Origin: Vigna angularis
Lineage: Eukaryota > Streptophyta > Magnoliopsida > Fabales > Fabaceae
Reading direction: 5' to 3'
Assembly: GCF_016808095.1 (NCBI RefSeq)
Contig: NC_068979.1
Coordinates: 19,188,501 to 19,252,500, forward strand
DNA: 64,000 bases
Part shown: piece after piece, positions 10,953 through 21,346 of the stretch
Position numbering within the stretch: position 1 is the first letter of the stretch
Layout of the letters: every line of letters begins with the position of its first letter
The notes under the pieces: generated by a model
What the model was told of the DNA's origin: nothing
The model's input: the letters and a program-made list of their open reading frames with translations, nothing else
Database searches by the model: none
Made by a program: the position numbers and the translations under genes

Positions 10953-10957
10953 GATAC

Positions 10958-13900
10958 AAATTCAGATAATAAACTACAAGGAAATATATCATTTCTTGTA
11001 ATGAATATTCCAAAAAATTAAGATCAAGAGTATATATAATAATTTCATCAATTGTCTTCAAATGCAAAACTCTTGAAATGATATTTGAACATAATTTTTC
11101 TTTTTCTATTCTTTAATCATTTTTGTAAGTCTGAAAATTTAATTATAAATTATCAAAAACTTCAAAATTTTGAGAATTTTTTTTTATTAAAAAACGATTT
11201 TAAATTAATTTTAATAATAATATTGTTTATGGTTGAATATAAAAACTCAATACAAACAATCTAATTGATTAGTTGAGTATAAATTTATTTAAACTAAACT
11301 CCACTTTCACTTGAGCCAACAAAAGATAATAAACTATATTTTTGCATAATTAATTGTAATATTCTGAAAACACTTTTTAAAATACTTAAGTTCTCTCAAA
11401 GGTAATAAAAAAACATTAACATACATAAAATAAGAAAAATATATATATACTAAGGCATGATTTACACATAAAAGAAGAAAAACAACATGAAGGAACTTTT
11501 ATAGCAAAAAACTTGTTAATTTAATTTTTTTTATGTTGCTTTTTAGAAGTACTTAAAAAAACTCATCCAAAATAATGCTATTCAAATTTAAACTTATAAT
11601 ATCTTTTATTTTCATAAAATTAAGAAAAAAATCACTTCTTTTAAGCAATTTGAATCTATTAATTTAAAATATAAAAATGTACATTAACGGCTAAAATTTC
11701 CATGATCAAAACTTCGAAAAAAAAAGTATTTTAATAAGGAACGTGTACTTTACAAAGAACGTTTGCTTAATAAAATACTACACTTTAGATAGATAATGAT
11801 ACGAGGAAGAAAAATCCTAATATATTGATATCTAGGACTACTTAACGACTGTAATATTTTAATTGGAAAAAAATGTAATACTCTAGTTTTTATGTACAAC
11901 TCATTTTTTCTAACATATATATATAAATAAAATTTTGAAATAAGTAATATTGTATTTATGTAATAGACATGGAAGATATTATTATCCATAAAATTGTCTA
12001 AGAATGTGTTTACATGAGATAATTTAAGAGAAGATGAAAATAAATTTAAGAAACGTGGATAGATGGAACTCAAGTCGATTTCAAAATAAAGTTTGTATTG
12101 TTTTTTTAAGAAATATGAAAATAAAAATGAATGAAAGTCTGTGAATAATTTGATTAATAAGATAAATAATTTTCTTTAATAAAATTAAATATAAAATTAT
12201 TATTTTATTCTTATAATAAATATTAATATATTATTATTTTATATATAATATATTATTATTATAATGTAATCTCAAGGAACTTGTTTATCCTCTCCCATGT
12301 CCAAATAAAACACACTCACACAGAATCAGTTTCATAATAAAAAAGAGTGTTCTTTGCCAATGACATGATATGAATATTATGGTAAAATAATATATTATCT
12401 ATGCAAATCTTTTTAACTTTGAAGAGATGAGATTAATGTCATTGGTGTCTTCACTCTCTCAGTAGAAAGGAACACCATTCACATCTGTGACTTCCTCCCA
12501 ACAAATGAGTTCATACACCAAATCATAGATTAAACATAGCAGATAAAAAAGAAAAAAAAAAACCCTTTTGCCTATAAAATCAAATTACTTCATTAAAGTG
12601 TAAGTTTCAAACTTCAATTTTCGATTTTACATTGTCATCAATCTCCCCTGTGGCTCAACCAAAAGTGAGAAAATAATAAAGAGAATGGTTGTGTGATATA
12701 TTATTATTATTATGAATAAATAAAAAAAGAAAACAGGAGCACGCCATTATTAAAATATTGATTTAAAAAATGGAAATTTTAAAAATAATAGAAGGCTGAA
12801 ACGAGAGACGTCTGTGATTAAGTGAGAAGAGTTGGGAGAATAAGACAGGATGAGAATCACAAGCGAAGGAGGTGAAGACAGGGAGGGACACGTGGCAGTG
12901 GATGATTGGTGAGAGAGCAAGATTATTATAAAATCTAACGCGTTTAGCCGCTAATGATTTTGTTTTGTAATTGCCCCCAACCTTTTCGTGATCCATCTTT
13001 TGGTGTTTGCAACGATAAATGCACAATGGTGAAGGACAGTGACAAAGGCTCGTGAAAATGGCACAGTTTGCAATTCATGGAAGGAGAAAAACTTACTTTA
13101 TACATTTTACTTGTTTGCATTTGTGCCTAAAGACAGTTACTTCGAGATATGCTTTGTTTGAACTATGTCAGTTCTGATTGTGACCAAAATTTCACCTTCA
13201 TAAACTAACACACCAACCATTATTATTTCTTATGCTCTTTGTTTTTCTCCTGTACAAACCGTCATCTGGGATTAAAAATATAGCTATTGTTGAATTCTAG
13301 TGATCTATAAACCCTAGCCATGTTCCCTTTTGCCCAAGTGGATAGATTATGTTATAATTGTTAAGAATTTGGATTTTAAGTCTAATTTAACCGTATAAAA
13401 TTAGTTTATAAAATGAGTTTTGTATTCACTAAATTGATCTTTTTTTAGTCATGTGAGACTTCTACATGAGATAGACAAAAAAAGCTACCATTCATACTTC
13501 ATTCTCGTTTAATTGTTTGATGATCTTATTGTTATTATAATTAGTGAGAAATTGTTTGGAAAATGGGAATAGTTGATGAAAGATAATGAAAGACACATGT
13601 GGAAGGACAAAGGAGCAGATGGCAAAAGAAAAGGAAAGATGATGATTGTAGGAGATTTGTTTGATATATAAGGTACGCGGTTTTTAGAACACATGTGATG
13701 ATGGACCCAATTAACAAGCATATTCAATACTAACAAAATGTGGAAAACAGAATGCACAAGAATAAGCGGAAAATGACACCATCAAATTTCATCTTTTATC
13801 ATATCAGACAATATCAACAATACCCTCTTTCAATTTTCTCCACAACTTGCCAAATATTTCACCTAATTCTTCTTTCAAATGCTCAATGTCAAACATTGAA

Positions 13901-15558
13901 ACACCCTTTTACCACAATTAAACGTGTCAAGCTCTTAACAATTTCATGGCACACGGATTTTGTACCAGACTCAGAATAAAAGTACTTGTGCTCTTTCTGC
14001 ATTATTCTTCCTCCATTGGCTAGTTTATCTCAAAGCATCACAGGAAAGAAATGACTTTGAACGTGACATTTCTTAGGTTTATTAAAGAAAAAAGTTTCCT
14101 GAATAGATACATAGTTTTCACTTTTATATAATGTTTTTACTTATTCATTCTACGCAATATAAGATTTAAACTTATACTTAAAATTCTAAAAATCTCTCGT
14201 TCAAAACTGAGTTTCTTCCATATTGATACATTCCCCTACAGTAAAAACATTCTTCATCACAAGTATCTTCTTACGTATCACCATTCATCTTTAACTGAAC
14301 ATGTTTACTTGTGTTGTTTGTGCATCATTCTTCCTCCCTAGGCTAATTTGTCTTAAGCTATCACTGAAAAGAAATGAGTTTGAACGTGACATTATAATGC
14401 TTGTATATTGATAATAACAATAGCTATTTTCTGAATTATCTGAATACATCACCTGTTATAAAAATCGAGTATTTCCAAATATATACTCTCCTATTATAAA
14501 TATTTTTGTCTCATTTAAATAGTTAATAATTTTTCTATCCAATTCTTTAACCATTGTCCTTGAGGTAAAACTGTATAAAAAATGACACAAATTCGGTAAG
14601 GTCACCTTTTTAGATTGTTAGTTGGGTTCAATTAATTGATTGAATAGATTGACAAAATAGTAGCTAATTAAAGAACAAAAGCCTTAGAAAGAAGAGAAAG
14701 AACATGAATAAACTAAGATTCTTATTTATGATACATGTTGGTTTATAAAATTTGTGTTTTCCCTTTCTCTGCTTGATGCCTCTCTCAGCTTTAGCTTTAA
14801 TTGCAGAACATAATAATTCAGTCTTTAGTTCTGTCACGTTCTTGATCTCAGTAGCAGGAAGAAACTCTGTTGAAATCAGAATGGTGACTTTTCATGTGTT
14901 TGTTCACAAGCTAAACAAAACCACGAGCATATCTCTTCTTTTCATAGAAATTTCACCCTTTGTTTAATATATATTTTGAGAACTTTGTCAGCTAAACTTT
15001 AATTTATTTTATCACTCTTATTCATATGCAGGTCAGTCTTTCTTAACTCTAATTTTTAAGCAAAGTTTTCATCATTAGGGTAACTCATCCAAATGCAAGC
15101 CTCTCTTGCATATCGAACAAGGACCATACAATTTTGTAAGACCAAGTTAATGCTTAGAAAGAGGTAAATCTTCTCTTTCATATTCAGTATTATGATCGAC
15201 TGTTGTCAAGATCTTCTTAATATGTCAAAATGACGACAGAAATGGCACTATCACCGACTTCCCCATATGTGGAATCCATCAATGAGTTTCAGTATTGCAG
15301 CACATGAAAAAAAATGAAATTTCTGAATTGGATATGGGAAATGAGTTCTGCTATGCTGAGGGTCATGATTATGAGACTTGGAAGTACATGCATGTCTGAT
15401 AAGCGTAGTCAACAAATTGGTTCAAAGTTTAAGCATTTGACTTTTGAACAAATGGTCAATTGGTCACTGTGATTTAACTAGACAAATTTTAGATGAGTTT
15501 GGTGTTTTAAGCAATGTTCTAACAAGAATTTAATTCAACTCTTATTTTTAATTAATGG
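10958..15558. other. Long AT-rich spacer, no gene supported
   Basis: Open frames here are short and lack recognisable domains. A G-box/ABRE-like core (acacgtggcag, about 12888-12898) sits in a moderately GC-rich patch at 12.8-13.0 kb that could be promoter-like, but no convincing exon follows on either strand. Confidence 0.55.
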
Positions 15559-15563
15559 GTTCC

Positions 15564-16187
15564 TGTTAGGGCCTGGCGAGTATATGAGAGAAGGAGATAT
15601 AGGAGGGAGAAGGGAGAAGACGAACGTGCTAACATGGACGAGCAGAACATGGACGAACGTTCGGAGCGAGGGGCGAGGACGAGCGTCCCAACGATGGGCG
15701 AGGACGAACGTCCTAACATGGACGAGCGTCCCAACGAGGGGCAAGGACGAACGTCCTAACAAGGACGAGCGTCCTGAATAAAGAAGAGCGTCCGCAGCAG
15801 AGAGGAGCGACAGCGTTCGTCTAAATGGCAAGCGGAAGATCAGGCGGGAATTCAAGGGGCGATCAGCAGAGTTAATTAGTAATAAATACAGTAAATAAGG
15901 ACAGATTGATTCTTTCCAAATAATTACTAATAATTACTAATTATTCCTTACCTTTTCTGGAAGGAGTGATTAATATTATTAATAAAGGGCACCTAGAGGT
16001 TAGGAGGTATGTTTTTGATTATTGGAAGTATTGTTAGAGAGGTTATGCTCTCGTGTGACTGAAGGAGAACCTGCTCCCAGTCATTGGTTGTGTTTGTGAT
16101 TACCCTAGTCTCAATAATAAAGATTTTCATTCATTTGAGTACGTACGTTTACAGTGAAAGGCAAGTTACGTGGTCAGACACGTAACA
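15564..16187 (+). repeat. 5' LTR of the chromovirus
   Basis: Begins TGTTAGGGCCTGG and ends GACACGTAACA. It includes five GGACG-AR-CGTCC dyads at 15677-15774, probably in U3. Confidence 0.97.
15677..15774 (+). promoter_or_regulatory. Five dyad motifs GGACG-AR-CGTCC in the LTR
   Basis: Copies start at 15677, 15702, 15720, 15745 and 15763, so spacing alternates 25 and 18 bases (a 43-base dimer). Each is a perfect 5-bp inverted repeat around two bases. The same array recurs in the 3' LTR. A transcription-factor binding cluster in U3 is an inference from the symmetry and regular spacing. Confidence 0.55.
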
Positions 16188-16189
16188 AT

Positions 16190-16207
16190 TGGTCCGACCT
16201 GCCGGAT
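16190..16207 (+). other. Primer-binding site complementary to tRNA-Tyr
   Basis: TGGTCCGACCTGCCGGAT, two bases after the LTR, is the complement of the last 18 bases of plant tRNA-Tyr(GUA), as I recall it, including CCA. The match stops exactly before the position opposite A58, as expected for a canonical primer site. Confidence 0.8.
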
Positions 16208-16230
16208 CTTATTGCAGGGAGTAAAGCGTC

Positions 16231-19200
16231 ATGGAGGGAAGGCTGAATGCTGTGGAAGGAAGAATGGAGACCCTAGAAATATCTATGGGCGGGCTGGAGT
16301 CAGCAGTCCAGGAACTGGTGAGGGTGTTAGGGGAGCGAGGTCGACGGGATGACGGCCACCTTGATGGTAGCCAAGGATCAATCAACGGGAGGAGGAATGA
16401 CGAAGAAGAAAGGATTGGAAGCGGCGCAGAGGGTGGACACCAAGAGGAGCAGCCATATTGGAGGAGGAGGGTCGAGTTACCCGTGTTCGAAGGAAACGAG
16501 CCTATGAACTGGATTTATAGGGCGGATAAATTCTTCGAACTGCAAGGGGTACCGGAGGACGAGAAATTGCGCCTGGCATACATCAGCATGGAAGGGATAG
16601 CCGGACACTGGTTCCGGTTTTGGAGGGAGAAAGCCAGGAACAGATCATGGGCCGGGTTGAAGGAGGCATTGGTGATCCGGTTTGGAGGCAGAAATCGAGG
16701 CACGGTCTTCGAAAGACTGGCATCTTGTAAACAAACGGGATCTGTGGGAGATTATATTCAAGAATTCGAGGTATTGGTGGGCCAAGCAGAGAAAATACCC
16801 GAGGCACAATTAATGGGGTATTTCATGGCAGGTTTACAGGAGGGGATACGTAACCAACTCAGGTTGCTTGACCCAAAAGAGTTTATGGACGTCATGAGAC
16901 TAGCAAGAGACGTGGAGGCGTTCCAGGCTGGGACAAGGGCGAGCGGAGGCATCGTCAGCAAGGGACAAACGTGGGGAAAGCCGAGCGGTGCAGTGACAAG
17001 GGTGGATACTGGCCGCCACAATCAGAACCGAACGGGTACTGTGGAAAGGGAAGGAGGTACAAGACGAGAAGGTGAGCGAACGTTCTCTAGCGCTCAGGGC
17101 AGGAACGTACGGGATTTACCGTACGCGGAGTACGTCAAGCGCAGGGAGGAAGGGAGGTGTTTCCGGTGCGGAGGACCGTTCGGTCCGGGCCACCGCTGTC
17201 CAGAAAGAGGGATTCGGATGCTGATCTTGGCCGAAGAAGAGGAGCCAGGAGGGGAAGAAGAGGTGGAGGTGGAATGCGAACAACTGGAGCTGTCTGCTCT
17301 CTCAGCAGGAGGGCTCACCCAGCCCAGAACGATGAAGTTGCACGGACAGATAGGGACGCAGCAGGTTTTGATCCTAATTGACAGTGGCGCCAGCCACAAC
17401 TTCATCAGCAGGGAATTGGTAGAAGATCTATCTTTACCCGTCGTGGATACACTACCCTACAGGGTGAGTTTGGGGGATGGACGGAGGAAGGAGACGAGAG
17501 GATGTTGTGAATCAGTAACGGTTCAGGTAGGGGAGATTGTGATCAACGAACGTTTTCACTTGTTCGAATTGGGCGGAGTGGATGTGATACTGGGGGTCGA
17601 ATGGTTGGCCAAGCTAGGCGAGGTAATCATAAATTGGGGGCAGCTAACCATGGCGTACGTACAAGCAGGGAACAGGGTGACCATCAAGGGAGATCCAACT
17701 CTAACTAGGAGGTTGGTGGAACCTGCAGCTTTGCTTAAAATGAAGGAAGTCGAGGTCTGGTTATTAGTGTGGGAGCTGGCGGAGACAGAGAAGGAAAAGG
17801 AACCAAGCCCGTACGTTCCGGAAAAAGAGACGTTCGGTCCAGGACTGACTCGGATGCAGACGTTCGACATAAAGCGAATCCTGGAACGTCACGCTGAAGT
17901 GTTTCACGAGCCGGACGGACTACCGCCTGATAGGGGAATGGCTCATCGAATCCCCTTAAAGGAAGGGACAGACCCTGTGAATGTAAGACCGTACAGATAT
18001 CCCCATGTAATGAAGGAGGAGATTGAGAAACAGGTGGCGGAAATGCTGAAGGCAGGCGTTATAAGGTCAAGCACCAGTCCATATTCAAGCCCTGTAATTT
18101 TGGTAAAGAAGAAGGATGGCAGTTGGCGGTTTTGTGTGGACTACAGGGCCCTAAACCGAGCTACCGTACCTGACAAATTCCCTATTCCCTTGATAGAGGA
18201 GTTGCTGGACGAACTAAGGGGAGCCAAATACTTCTCAAAGGTGGATTTAAAGTCAGGCTATCATCAGATACGAATGGGAGCAGGTGACATAGAGAAAACG
18301 GCTTTCCGGACGCACCAGGGCCACTACGAATTCATGGTAATGCCGTTCGGCCTAACCAACGCGCCAGCCACTTTTCAGAGTGCCATGAACCAACTGTTAC
18401 AACCTTACCTGCGGAAATTCGTACTGGTATTCTTTGATGATATACTGGTGTACAGCCGCACCTGGGAGGAGCACTTGGAGCATGTAGCGACGGTGCTAAG
18501 GGAGCTGGTGACACATAGATGGGTGGCAAACAGGAAGAAATGCGAGTTCGGCAGAACTCAAATAGGGTATCTGGGCCATCGGATATCAGAGAAGGGGGTA
18601 GAGATGGACGAGGACAAAGTGCGGGCAGTGCTGGAGTGGGAGAAACCGAAGACGGTAAAGGCTTTGAGGGGTTTTCTGGGGCTAACTGGCTACTACAGGA
18701 GGTTCGTAAAGGATTATGGGAAGATTGCCCGGCCCTTGACCGACCTTCTCAAGAAAGGACAGTTTGCGTGGACGGAACAAGCAGAGGAAGCCATGCTTAA
18801 GTTGAAGAAGGCACTCACGACAGCACCTGTATTGATTCTGCCGGATTTTAACCAGCCGTTCCACATTGAGTGTGACGCGTCCGGGAGGGGGATTGGAGCA
18901 GTACTCATGCAAGGGAAGCAACCCATAGCTTTCTTTAGCAAAGCGCTGTCGGAGGGATCGCTAGGGAAGTCAATCTATGAGAAGGAACTAATGGCACTGG
19001 TTTTGGCCATACAACATTGGAGGCCGTACCTTTTGGGGCAACGGTTTGTGGTCCACACGGATCAGAGGAGTTTGAAGTATCTCTTGGAACAACGCATCAC
19101 CACTCAGAACCAGCAGAATTGGCTAGCAAAACTCCTGGGATACGACTTTGAGATCGTGTACAAATCAGGTGTGACCAACAAGGTGGCGGACGCCCTATCA

Positions 19201-20913
19201 CGCAAGGATGAGGATGAGCTGCGGGACGAGAAGGAGTTAACGGTGATGGTTCGGCCATATTGGCAAGATTTCAAGGAAATCTTGGAGGAAGTCGAGGCGG
19301 ATGAGGAGTTACGGAAAGTGATTGATGACTTAAAGAAAGACCCCAACTCCCATCCCTCGTTCACGCTAGAGAACGAGCGTTTGCACTATAAAGGGAGGCT
19401 CGTGCTGTCGGCCCGTTCGGCCTGGGTGCCCAAGCTGATAGCCGAATTCCATTCCACACATACAGGAGGCCATTCAGGAGTCTACCGGACGTACCGCAAG
19501 GTGGCACAGTCGCTCTATTGGGTAGGAATGAAGAAAGCAGTGACCGAATTCGTTGCCCATTGTCTAGTCTGTCAACAACATAAATATTTAACCTCATCAC
19601 CGCAAGGGCTGCTGCAGCCGTTACCCATTCCCAACGCCGTCTGGGAGGAGATAAGTATGGATTTTATTGTCAAACTACCCAAATCTAGAGGCTATGATGC
19701 TGTATTAGTGGTGGTGGACCAACTCAGCAAATACGGACATTTCATACCCCTAAAACACCCTTATTCCGCACGCACTATAGCCGAAATCTTCGTGAAAGAG
19801 GTTGTCCGATTGCATGGGGTACCACTATCGATCGTAAGTGACCGGGACCCACTGTTCTTAAGTAATTTTTGGAAGGAGTTGTTCAAGCTACAAGGCACTC
19901 GACTAAAGATGAGCACAGCCTATCATCCTGAGACGGATGGGCAGACGGAGGTTCTCAACAGGGTCCTGGAAGGGTATCTGAGATGCTTTTGTTCCGAACA
20001 GCCCAAGGGCTGGAGCACAGTGATACCGTGGGCGGAATACTGGTACAACACCAGCTATCAGGAATCAGCCAAATGCACGCCATTTGAAACTGTCTATGGA
20101 AGGCCGCCACCCTCCCTGCATAGGTTCGTCCCAGGAGAAACCTTAGTGGAGTCCGTCAGTCAGGAATTACAGACGAGAGATGAAGCCCTCCGCCAGCTAA
20201 AGTTCCATCTAGCCAGGGCACAGGAATTAATGGTAAGGCAGGCAGACAAGGCGAGACGACCGTCCCAAGTTGGAGTGGGAGATTGGGTCTATCTGAAGAT
20301 TAGACCTCACCGTCAAACGACGATGTCGTCCATGGTGCAGTCTAAGTTGGCTGCTCGCTATTTTGGTCCCTTCTTGGTCATTCAGCAGGTAGGAGCAGTC
20401 GCATTTAAGCTGCAATTACCAGAGACTGCCCGAATACATCCCGTGTTCCATGTGTCACAATTAAAGAAGGCAGTAGGGGATCACCAGGTCGAGCCGGAGT
20501 TACCCAGAGATTTGGAGGGGGAGGCACCATCTCCACGACCGGTCAGAGTGCTGGCCAAGAGGCAAGTGCACCAGGGAGAGGACGCACGGCAGGAAGTCCT
20601 GGTCGAATGGCAGGAAGGAGGTCCTGACGGGGCTACATGGGAAGATGCCCTCACCATCCAAGACCAATATCCTGACTTCAACCTTGGGGACAAGGTTGAT
20701 CTTCAGGGGGTGGGTAATGTTAGGGCCTGGCGAGTATATGAGAGAAGGAGATATAGGAGGGAGAAGGGAGAAGACGAACGTGCTAACATGGACGAGCAGA
20801 ACATGGACGAACGTTCGGAGCGAGGGGCGAGGACGAGCGTCCCAACGATGGGCGAGGACGAACGTCCTAACATGGACGAGCGTCCCAACGAGGGGCAAGG
20901 ACGAACGTCCTAA
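16231..20913 (+). CDS. Chromovirus Gag-Pol polyprotein, 1560 residues, single open frame
   Basis: One uninterrupted frame encodes all retrotransposition functions. Domains in order: Gag with the capsid-like core (about residues 80-240); CCHC-type knuckle CFRCGGPFGPGHRC (310-323); aspartic protease LIDSGAS (D384); reverse transcriptase (about 585-760) with the catalytic box FFDD (D736, D737); RNase H with D882; integrase with H1077, H1081, C1111, C1114 and the D,D-35-E triad D1144, D1204, E1240; and a C-terminal chromodomain (about 1440-1480). All catalytic residues I can check are present. Codons from 1497 on lie inside the 3' LTR and form a repetitive acidic and arginine-rich tail (DERANMDE, DERPNMDERPNE). 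The start at 16231 is the first ATG of the frame after the primer site. Confidence 0.96.
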   Translation: MEGRLNAVEGRMETLEISMGGLESAVQELVRVLGERGRRDDGHLDGSQGSINGRRNDEEERIGSGAEGGHQEEQPYWRRRVELPVFEGNEPMNWIYRADKFFELQGVPEDEKLRLAYISMEGIAGHWFRFWREKARNRSWAGLKEALVIRFGGRNRGTVFERLASCKQTGSVGDYIQEFEVLVGQAEKIPEAQLMGYFMAGLQEGIRNQLRLLDPKEFMDVMRLARDVEAFQAGTRASGGIVSKGQTWGKPSGAVTRVDTGRHNQNRTGTVEREGGTRREGERTFSSAQGRNVRDLPYAEYVKRREEGRCFRCGGPFGPGHRCPERGIRMLILAEEEEPGGEEEVEVECEQLELSALSAGGLTQPRTMKLHGQIGTQQVLILIDSGASHNFISRELVEDLSLPVVDTLPYRVSLGDGRRKETRGCCESVTVQVGEIVINERFHLFELGGVDVILGVEWLAKLGEVIINWGQLTMAYVQAGNRVTIKGDPTLTRRLVEPAALLKMKEVEVWLLVWELAETEKEKEPSPYVPEKETFGPGLTRMQTFDIKRILERHAEVFHEPDGLPPDRGMAHRIPLKEGTDPVNVRPYRYPHVMKEEIEKQVAEMLKAGVIRSSTSPYSSPVILVKKKDGSWRFCVDYRALNRATVPDKFPIPLIEELLDELRGAKYFSKVDLKSGYHQIRMGAGDIEKTAFRTHQGHYEFMVMPFGLTNAPATFQSAMNQLLQPYLRKFVLVFFDDILVYSRTWEEHLEHVATVLRELVTHRWVANRKKCEFGRTQIGYLGHRISEKGVEMDEDKVRAVLEWEKPKTVKALRGFLGLTGYYRRFVKDYGKIARPLTDLLKKGQFAWTEQAEEAMLKLKKALTTAPVLILPDFNQPFHIECDASGRGIGAVLMQGKQPIAFFSKALSEGSLGKSIYEKELMALVLAIQHWRPYLLGQRFVVHTDQRSLKYLLEQRITTQNQQNWLAKLLGYDFEIVYKSGVTNKVADALSRKDEDELRDEKELTVMVRPYWQDFKEILEEVEADEELRKVIDDLKKDPNSHPSFTLENERLHYKGRLVLSARSAWVPKLIAEFHSTHTGGHSGVYRTYRKVAQSLYWVGMKKAVTEFVAHCLVCQQHKYLTSSPQGLLQPLPIPNAVWEEISMDFIVKLPKSRGYDAVLVVVDQLSKYGHFIPLKHPYSARTIAEIFVKEVVRLHGVPLSIVSDRDPLFLSNFWKELFKLQGTRLKMSTAYHPETDGQTEVLNRVLEGYLRCFCSEQPKGWSTVIPWAEYWYNTSYQESAKCTPFETVYGRPPPSLHRFVPGETLVESVSQELQTRDEALRQLKFHLARAQELMVRQADKARRPSQVGVGDWVYLKIRPHRQTTMSSMVQSKLAARYFGPFLVIQQVGAVAFKLQLPETARIHPVFHVSQLKKAVGDHQVEPELPRDLEGEAPSPRPVRVLAKRQVHQGEDARQEVLVEWQEGGPDGATWEDALTIQDQYPDFNLGDKVDLQGVGNVRAWRVYERRRYRREKGEDERANMDEQNMDERSERGARTSVPTMGEDERPNMDERPNEGQGRTS
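20700..20717 (+). other. Polypurine-type tract before the 3' LTR
   Basis: The G-rich run cttcagggggtgggtaa directly precedes TGTTAGGG at 20718. It lies inside the open frame. Confidence 0.7.
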
Positions 20914-21341
20914 CAAGGACGAGCGTCCTGAATAAAGAAGAGCGTCCGCAGCAGAGAGGAGCGACAGCGTTCGTCTAAATGGCAAGCGGAAGATCAGGCG
21001 GGAATTCAAGGGGCGATCAGCAGAGTTAATTAGTAATAAATACAGTAAATAAGGACAGATTGATTCTTTCCAAATAATTACTAATAATTACTAATTATTC
21101 CTTACCTTTTCTGGAAGGAGTGATTAATATTATTAATAAAGGGCACCTAGAGGTTAGGAGGTATGTTTTTGATTATTGGAAGTATTGTTAGAGAGGTTAT
21201 GCTCTCGTGTGACTGAAGGAGAACCTGCTCCCAGTCATTGGTTGTGTTTGTGATTACCCTAGTCTCAATAATAAAGATTTTCATTCATTTGAGTACGTAC
21301 GTTTACAGTGAAAGGCAAGTTACGTGGTCAGACACGTAACA
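20718..21341 (+). repeat. 3' LTR of the chromovirus
   Basis: Same length as the 5' LTR with no difference found by eye. The Gag-Pol stop codon at 20911-20913 lies inside it. Confidence 0.97.
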
Positions 21342-21346
21342 GTTCC

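Larger units (their letters stand above)
7482..10957 (+). mobile_element. Complete non-autonomous LTR retrotransposon (LARD/Tat-like), with captured host sequence
   Basis: Two 468-bp direct LTRs (7487-7954 and 10485-10952) begin TGTTACTATGG and end CCGAAACA. They are flanked by gatgc and gatac, a 5-bp target-site duplication with one change. A tRNA-Lys primer site follows the left LTR and a purine-rich tract precedes the right one. The 2.5-kb interior has no gag or pol; it holds host-derived fragments and an 81-bp minisatellite. By eye the LTRs differ at about 14 positions, roughly 3%, so the insertion is fairly young. Mobilisation would need proteins from another element. Confidence 0.93.
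15559..21346 (+). mobile_element. Full-length, probably intact Ty3/gypsy chromovirus
   Basis: Structure is complete: target duplication gttcc (15559-15563 and 21342-21346), 624-bp LTRs at 15564-16187 and 20718-21341, tRNA-Tyr primer site, one open Gag-Pol frame, a G-rich tract before the 3' LTR, and TG...CA ends. The LTRs appear identical by eye, so insertion is recent. A C-terminal chromodomain places it among chromoviruses, which often target heterochromatin. The sub-lineage (Tekay, Reina or other) is not decided here. Confidence 0.97.

Noticed and set aside
12763..13026. 87-codon minus-strand frame near a G-box
   Set aside because: No domain, no splice context and no similarity I can recognise.
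15535..15855. Minus-strand frames inside the chromovirus LTRs
   Set aside because: They are shadows of the repetitive LTR array; the same frames recur in the 3' LTR.
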